A stretch of 64,000 bases of DNA, taken from positions 21,775,678 to 21,839,677 of the forward strand of contig NC_062227.1 in assembly GCF_902686445.1 (NCBI RefSeq). The letters run 5' to 3'. Position numbers and translations under genes: made by a program. This document shows, piece by piece, positions 56,991-64,000 of this stretch. Within the stretch, counting starts at the first letter, position 1; each line of letters begins with the position of its first letter. Below the pieces are notes generated by a model. The model was not told where the DNA came from and ran no database searches. It saw only the letters and a program-made list of their open reading frames with translations. Source of the DNA: Sciurus carolinensis. Lineage: Eukaryota > Chordata > Mammalia > Rodentia > Sciuridae.

Positions 56991-58280
56991 ATAAATGATA
57001 TGCATGTGTATATTTTCTTCTCATTGTTTGTAGATGCAGAAGGAAGGTCAAAGGTGTTTTAGTCACCCTGTGTTGATTGCTCCTGGCCCCTGGAATAAGT
57101 CAGACTGTACTAGGATCTCTCCTCTAGGAGTTGTGAGGCTTAGTGCAAAGGGATTTTGTGCTGTCCCTCACTGAGTCACTCCCCTGTGGCAGTCACTGGT
57201 TAGCTTACTAGTGGGTAAATAGATGAGCCTGCTGCTAGTTCAAGGTGCCTTCTTTGGAGGAGGAAAGAAACATGTTGTGAAATTCTTCATCTCATGAGCT
57301 TCACTGAAATCCTGGGAAGTGGAGACATCTGACTAGAAATACAGGGTTCATTTGAGAGACATGCTTGCCCTTTGCCTGTGCATCTATAATGCATTTGCAC
57401 CTCTCCTATTGGGGCTATCATGTGGATAAATGCATACATTAGTTCTAAGACCACACTATTACCTCGTTCTTTGGCTTACACCTCTTCCCATTCTTAATTT
57501 GCACTACTTTTCTGTAGGAATAGTTGGAGATTTTACAGTGGGTAGGAATCAGGCCAATGAGAGATGCAGAGTAATTTCAATGAAAAAATTCTTCTGTGCT
57601 TTATTTCAAATTTCATATCCAGAGATAGAACTATTTGGATAAAAATGTAAACAAATCTGTGTACAGATTGATAATAGTAATATATATCATATGTTAAAAA
57701 TATTTATTGTATTTAATTTCATGGAGAAATGAAGTAGATAGAAAATGGAATTGACTGTGTGGGCCAAGCCCATCCTACAGAGCTTTCTGGATGTCTGTGT
57801 ATAAAAGGAGACATTCCCAGCATAAAGGGAGACGGAGGGCCTCTAGACAGAAAGTGAAGTCTATCATTATTGTGAGGAGAAAGCTCTATGTGATAGGATC
57901 AAAAAGATATATCTTTATCCTTTGAAGCTTCTGGATAAACAGCTGGAGATACACCAAAAAGAGGTTCCTTTCCAATTATGATCTTTATAATGCAACTTTT
58001 CCCTGAATATAGGCATCTTTGCAGGAAAATATATTGCTATGATTGCATTTTTAATATTCAAAAAAATTTTGCTGGGTGTTTCACTCTGTGGATGCCCCAA
58101 AACTTCATTAGTATGGAAGTACTGATCCTTTATCAGTTTTTCTATGACAAATAATAGTATAACTGACACCCTGCTAACACCATATATATATATGTACATA
58201 TATATGTATAAACACACAAATACTATATACTACATATACTTATATGCACATATGCAACTTTATTTATAATCATTTCTATT
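56991..58280. other. Unique sequence with a TATA-like element
   Basis: GTATAAAAGGAGAC at about 57799-57812 is a good TATA-box match, followed within 35 bases by a G-rich segment. No open frame with a start and signal peptide follows, so a promoter is only a possibility. Alternating TA/CA sequence lies at about 58180-58245. Confidence 0.3.
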
Positions 58281-58283
58281 AAC

Positions 58284-58572
58284 ATAATTTCTTTTTTGTT
58301 TTTTTAAAATTGTTATAATTAGTTAAACATGACAGAAGGCATTTTGACACATTGTATATAAATGAAGTATAATTTCTCATTCTTATACATTATGTAGAAT
58401 CACACTGGTCATGTAGTCATATATGCAAGTAGGATAATAATGTCAGATTCACTCTACTATCCTTCCTACCCCAATACCCCTCTCCACTCTTTACTCTCCT
58501 CTCCAAACCCAGTACCTCAAGTGTTCTAGGTGAGTGCACTACTGCTGAGCCAAAACCATACATACAGCCCAA
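58284..58572 (-). mobile_element. L1-type 3' tail with an adjoining ID-type fragment
   Basis: TTATAATTAGTTAAACATGAC, GGCATTTTGACACATTG, CATTATGTAGAATCACACTG and TCACTCTACTATCCTTCC are the reverse of the squirrel-type L1 tail. 58505-58572 (CCAGTACCTCAAGTGTTC...CACTACTGCTGAGCC) is a worn reverse ID SINE. Confidence 0.65.
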
Positions 58573-58574
58573 TA

Positions 58575-59770
58575 TAATTATTTCTAAATGCTCTTACTCA
58601 TTTATGTGCCTAACAGAAGCATGAAAATACCTGTTTCTCCACACATAAGAGATAATAGAGATCATTGCTAAATATTCATTTGTATTCCTAACATGGCGTC
58701 ATGAGAATACCTACTTCTCCACACATGTGAGATCATAGGTATCATTGCTAATCTTTTAGTGAAGGAATCATCATTGTTGTCATGACTTGTTTTTACTACC
58801 TTGTAGTGTTCTATCCTCTGGAAGTAAAATTGTCAATATTCACAACCCTGTCTTATTTGGAGGATTTCGAACTGTTGTTAACCCTGTGTGTATGGCATTT
58901 TCAGAGTTTATACTGGTAAATGGCATAGTTTAGGGGAGAGTTACACCACTGTTTTCAAGGTAAAATTAATTTTTTCTGTTTGAGCTCAGCAAACTATCTT
59001 GGAGAATTCTCATAGGACAAGAGAGCTTGATTTCTGTAGAATCATGTGCACATATGTGTGATATGTGTGTGTGTGTCAGAAAGAGTGTGTGTGCTGTGCA
59101 TGCACATGTGTGAAAGAGTGTGTTTAAGTGTTTTGGAGTGCATACATGGGGTTGAGAAACACATTTCCCTAATTCTATTTTCCTTCTCATGGCTTTGCAT
59201 CCTGTTTGACCTCCCTTCCTACAATCAGGTTCAAAAGTGAAGAAAGGGAATTCTCAGCATGGCATCCTTATAACCTTAGCTTCGTTGACATCCTTCATTC
59301 CATCCTGAAGATCGACTTCTGAAAGAGAAAGTGTTGGTGCAAAAAGTGTGCACCTTAGGACCCCCCTAATAAGTACTGCCATCATGACATTCATAAAGGT
59401 GGTGCTGCTTAGACTGCCCAAGGCCACAGAGGAGTAAGGAAAGTAAGAGTATTGATAGTCTGTCACAGAGGATAGGCCTTGAACCCTAGTGGACCCACTG
59501 TCAAACTAATGCTGTAAGTGGAAGTGATAAGATGTAATTGACTTTTACACAAATGAACAACCCAATGGAGTATGGGTGGTGGGAGAGCCATTGCTTGCAG
59601 TTACACAGAATGTAGAGTCATCAGGGTAGGCTACAGTCATGGTTTTATTTATATTCATGTTTATCAAATACTTGTGCATAAAGAAACTTGGTAAGTAAAA
59701 GTTTGAGTGTTAATGTGATACAACAGGAGCTCAAGCCAGTATTGTGCTTTTAATAGCATTCTTGCAATAC
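58575..59770. other. Unique sequence with (TG)-rich patch
   Basis: Interrupted GTGTGTGT sequence at about 59055-59130. ACATCACTGCTAAAT-type text around 58640-58690 and 58705-58755 (ACTTCTCCACACATG, GATCATTGCTAA) looks like a short local duplication of about 70 bases. No gene supported. Confidence 0.4.
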
Positions 59771-59774
59771 AATT

Positions 59775-60310
59775 TGAAAATGACACACTTACCTATTTTA
59801 CCATTTTAAGGGAACAGCTTGATGGTTTTTAGTACATTTATAGAGTTGAGCAACTGAGTTTTAGATATTTCCAGCACCCTAAAATGTGGCATCCTGCTCA
59901 GTTCAGTTAAACCCTGATCTTAACCTCAGTCCCAGAAAATGAATGTTTGTGTCTCTGGATTTGCCTATTTCAGACATTTTATAAGAAAGGAATCAAACAA
60001 TGTTTGGCCTTTTGCATCTGGCTTCTTCACCTGTTTTCACAGTATATTCCTTTTATATTATGTCAGTATTTTATTCCTTTAATTGATGAAAAATGTATTA
60101 CTCCATTTTATTTATCCCTTCATCAAAAGGGAAACACATGGGTTAATTTTAATTTTTGACTGTTCTGAATGAAGATGTTCTGAATGAAGATACATTCCTG
60201 TGCCAGATTATATGTAGACTTATGTTCTCATTTTTCTTGAGTGTGTCCCCTGGAGTGTAATTGATAACACATATGACAACTCCCTGTTTAATGGTGGGAA
60301 GAACTGTCAG
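59775..60310 (-). mobile_element. Old L1 3' end (L1M-type)
   Basis: CCATTTTAAGGGAACAGCTTG, ATTTGCCTATTTCAGACATTT, TTTTGCATCTGGCTTCTTCAC and TTTATTTATCCCTTCATC are the reverse of an ancient L1M 3' region. A local 15-base duplication (GTTCTGAATGAAGAT) occurs at 60163-60192. Confidence 0.6.
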
Positions 60311-61850
60311 ACTGTTTCCATGACTTGGCAGCCTTGAATAGCACTAGTTTGGCCTGTTATTTTCTCCAGATTAGACCATAGTTGGGGGTTTTAAGAGGAA
60401 ACATCTGCTTGCTAATAATGCTCTCACAAACATGGTGGATATCCTAAGACACCCCAGATGTTCTGTAAAAGTGTGACAAACACAAACCCCATAAACTGAC
60501 ACAGTACAAGGGCAAGGACTCTCTGTATGCACAGGGTAAGTGGCTTTATGGCAAGAAACAGAGTGGCTATTGTGGGCAGGCTAAATCAATTTTCAGGTTA
60601 TAAAGAAGATTGTGCTGAAATTTAGTGTGTTTGAGCCTACCTGCAGATCTAAGAGAATGCTGCCTATTAAGAAATGCAAGCATTTGAACTGGGAGGAGAT
60701 AAGAAGAGAAGGGCCAAGTGATCCAGTTCTAAGCTTCATTGTTTTGTCATGAAGATAATGAAATATTGAAGTTATTTTCACTTAAAAAAAAAGAAAAATA
60801 GGAAACACCATAGATTTGAAGCACCTTCCCATCACATTCTCTCTGGTAGTACAGGATATCCTTGTGACATCACTGGTCTCTTGGTTAAGGTGATGTCTGC
60901 CAAGTTCCTCCAGTGGACAGTGACAATCTGTTCCATCTGCTTACTCTCATCTTTGCAAGTGAGTCACTAATTCAGTTCTACCCTCAGGGGTTGGGATCAG
61001 AATTAACCTTCAACTCTTGAAGGACAGTTAGTTGCATATGTTATTTGGAATTATTGGTTGAAGATAGTTTGTCTCCTCTTTGCCACTTCATTATTAATGC
61101 AGACATTTGTTTATATCACTTTGGATTTATGTGTACTTATTCTATGGATTGTGTCATTTCATTTGAAGGAAATGCCAGCATCCTGGATTTTTGGTGCAGC
61201 CTGGAATGTGAGTTTCCAGGGAGATCAGAGCACTCAGATTCCTGGCAGCATTAGGACACAAAATTTTAGTGAGATCCCAGGCTCCACTACTAAGCAGGCA
61301 TTATCAATGCAGTTTCCCTGATTTACTTAAGCTTTCCCACTTTTGTGTAACCCAATCTAAACTGTAGATAAAATAACAAATTACTTAAAGATTAAGATTA
61401 GAGGAGATACAGTTTAAGGTATCATTTGGTTATGTTAGTTTAAAAACTTGCACTCTTCCCCAATCATCAGTCCTATAGGAAAAACCTGTTATTCTGATTC
61501 AGCCTTTGTCTGACATCATTAAGTCCTGGTGACCCATCATCATCATGAAGTTGTTGGGGATATAACATTTTTCATCCTTCTATTATTCCTCCCCCATAGA
61601 GGCTTCTTAAAAATTTCCCCCTTCATGCACTTTCTGTCCAGAATATGAAATTTTAATATCATGGATGGACTGTTAACTATGTGTTGTGCTTCTTTGTATT
61701 CTCACAAACCATTGTAATATGCGCCATCCCCAGACCCCTGAGGACCCATTTGAAGTTTCTTGTGGGTAAAATAATCCCTGTTTAAAATGCATATTAAACA
61801 TTTCAAAGAAAACAAACTATGGAACCCCATTCTGCCCTTTACTTCATGTG
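60311..61850. other. Unique sequence, no gene identified
   Basis: No supported exon. Overlapping frames of 69-87 codons at 61045-61321 lack support. Confidence 0.35.
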
Positions 61851-62024
61851 TGGAGCTGGAATCCTTCCTTTATCTTTGTCAGTCTGAACTTGGTCATCTG
61901 TTAAAGGGGACACACCTTGCCCTCCTTATAGAACTGTAAGGGTGAATGAGAAAAACTCTTCCGAGTACATAGTGTGGAGTTAGATTTCAGTCAATGTTTT
62001 TTTTCTGCCTTATGTTTCTCCTCT

Positions 62025-63100
62025 TCCAGAGAAGTGATGACAGTTACCTAAACCAGAGCATAGGTGCCCTCCATGCCACCTGAATGTTGCAGAAAGAAGG
62101 AACACATCTTCACTTTTACATTATGAATCAAGCTTTGGGGAAGTCTGAATATTACAGAAGGCCAAGAAAGAGGAAGAGGATTAAGCCAGTTCAATTTCTT
62201 CCTCATCATTTTCTGTCCCTTTATTTGATATTCTAATTTGATGTTGGGAAAACAGTTTCCCATTTCTCCCCAAAGGAACTGAGAATACAGATAAAAGGAA
62301 GGAAGGTGTCATAAACCCTTCATACTCATACTAGTCCATTACCACCTACAGGACCCTGCACTGGGATTTCATTGCAGCCTCAACTTCTTCAAAGAGGGTT
62401 GTTAAATGATTATCCACTTAGACACAATAGTAGAGTCATGTGAGCTAAATATTCTTAAGTCCTAGATATAATAATGTCCATTGATAATGAAGATTGTTAG
62501 GCACCTTTGAGGGAGGGTAAGACATAGAATCTCTTTCTTGCTTTTTCATTAGATGGCTCTGAAACTGTGGTTTTGTATCACTGAGTTTGATTTTGACATA
62601 TTGCCACTTTGGCAATAATGTTGATTTCCTCACAGAGTTGCTTTGAGAAAATAATGCAAAATATATGATTATTGAAATGTGTTTAAGCTATAAATATATA
62701 AGTGAAATCATAGTCAGGGCCTGTTTGCAGCTTTTATTTACAACTATGCAAAGAGTGTTTCTGATATTTCTTTAATCAGATGATTTGGGTCTGTTTGGTA
62801 TGCCATGCAATTCATGGTTTGTTTTACTAAAGAGATTGTGTAATTTATCTTCCTCCAGAGGTGTATGGAATTCTCCCCACACTTTCCATACTTTCCATTT
62901 AAGTAGGATATAGCATAAACCCACAGTCATCAAGGTATATTTTTAGATGCAAGAATTAATCCAAGATATATTCTGAGGTATAAATGTGAACTATGCAATT
63001 CACAGGTAAATAGGGGAAATAATATAATATTTTAACATTAAGCTGTCAGATGAACAATATTAAATACATTGTGAAACCTATAATTTCCTCAAATCTTCAA
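62025..63100 (+). repeat. Diverged duplication, right member
   Basis: Collinear with 43490-45100, about 18.5 kb away and in the same orientation. It lacks the ID SINE, TG run and MaLR LTR of the left member, so it is the more ancestral form. MIR-like sequence precedes both members (61880-61990 here; 43215-43335 on the left). The relation past 63100 is unclear by eye. Confidence 0.7.
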
Positions 63101-64000
63101 AAGATTGTTCAGTTCAATTCAACAGCATACATTAACCACTGTTTAATTTTTATGCACTTGAGGAAGCAGTTTTACTTGGGGGAATTTATTCTGCTGATGT
63201 AGCAGAGGGAGCCCCTGGCCTCACAACTCATCTGTCCATATCCTCCAAGCTTTCCTATTTGGCTTGCAGCTTTCAAGCCCCTGCATCTGAAGCAGTGTTC
63301 TACAATCATGGTTTTATTATTCAGGTATGGCAAGGCCAAGAGACCAGGAGACCTATGTCATCTATGTTACTCAGAATTGCAAGGAGGAACGAGTGTCTCC
63401 TCATACCATACAAGGCCACACATTATGCAGCAGATTAGACAAAAAGTAGATGGAGCAGGAAGAACACATGGCAAGGACCTTTACTGTACTTCCCATGCAA
63501 AGTGACAGACATGGTAGTGTAAGTAGCTTATGATTCAGTACCACCAAGAATTTTATCAGACTCTATGGCTTTGGGGCTGCCCTGGTTGTCTCATACCAGG
63601 ACCTGGTATGATGACAATGTTGAATCATTGGTCTGGAGTGTAAGAGTCCAACGAAGGAAGTATGACAATGTATGGGCAGCTATGGATTGATTAATTTGAA
63701 TATGGCAGGTGAGTTGCTTGCTAGGTCTCAGAATTAGCTGAAGTTTGATGGGGCAGTCCCACTCCAGTAAGCAAGAACCCAAATGCCAGAACATGAAACA
63801 TACAAGTAATAAGAGAAAAATATTTAATACACCATTTATCCATCAATCTAAACAGGAAAACCTTCTTCATAACAGGATGCCCTTTTCAGATGGACCATCC
63901 AGGAACCACCTTAAGCATGTTCTCAGCCCCATGCTTCTGGAGGGAACTGTTGATCTCCCACTTCATGCCTGTCTGGGAGAAATCTCTATTCCTCCTCATT
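63101..64000. other. Unique sequence, nothing identified
   Basis: No supported gene or named repeat up to the window edge. Confidence 0.35.

Noticed and set aside
57799..57812. TATA box GTATAAAAGG as start of a host gene
   Set aside because: No start codon with a signal peptide or other protein feature follows, and no splice-flanked frame is visible. A single TATA match in 64 kb is expected by chance.

Overview
This window looks like mammalian nuclear DNA, most likely from a squirrel-family rodent (ground squirrel or marmot). The case rests on repeats. There are many tRNA-derived ID-type SINEs of the form 'GCTGGGG...GGTAGAGC...GGTTC-AATCCCCAGTACCAC'. There are composite SINEs that join a 7SL/B1-like half to an ID-like half, as known from squirrels. 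One lineage of LINE-1 is present at several ages. I see no bacterial-type gene density, no operon, no CRISPR array, no rRNA or functional tRNA gene, and no convincing host protein-coding exon. The species call is inference from repeat style.

Layout. 1-300: 3' part of a retroviral-type LTR. 303-1870: about six diverged tandem copies of a ~290 bp unit. 2040-2560: a CpG-rich block that could be an old promoter or first exon. 3260-4030: a reverse retrocopy/LTR-like fragment and an L1 3' end, with a 54 bp inverted repeat. 4540-7780: an old L1 whose 5' part is inverted, with a younger inverted L1 tail inside it. 9.1-15.3 kb: MaLR-type LTRs, SINEs and L1 tails. 15321-21690: a full-length but mutated L1 (copy A, + strand) with an exact target-site duplication. 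21.7-30.6 kb: mostly unique sequence with old L1 and MLT1-type pieces. 30.6-32.4 kb: old L1 ORF1 plus two MaLR-type LTRs. 34345-36488: tandem array of ~170-200 bp monomers with a longer-range order. 36489-42431: a second full-length L1 (copy B, - strand) with an uninterrupted ORF1. 42.4-45.1 kb: old L1, nested SINEs and one member of a diverged duplication whose partner is at about 61.9-63.1 kb. 52755-56990: an older L1 (copy C, - strand) missing its 3' end. The remainder is unique or low-complexity DNA with SINEs, a MER5-like hAT fragment and microsatellites.

Function. The only organised coding systems are the bicistronic L1 elements: an RNA-binding ORF1 protein and an ORF2 endonuclease/reverse transcriptase. 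None of the three long copies can make an intact ORF2, so none is autonomous as it stands. Copy B could still make a full-length ORF1 protein. The points most worth checking are telomere-like TTAGGG repeats in the L1 3' UTR, tandem L1 promoter units each headed by a YY1-type motif with a shared antisense reading frame, the 11-residue duplication in the ORF1 coiled coil, and the two unexplained tandem arrays.
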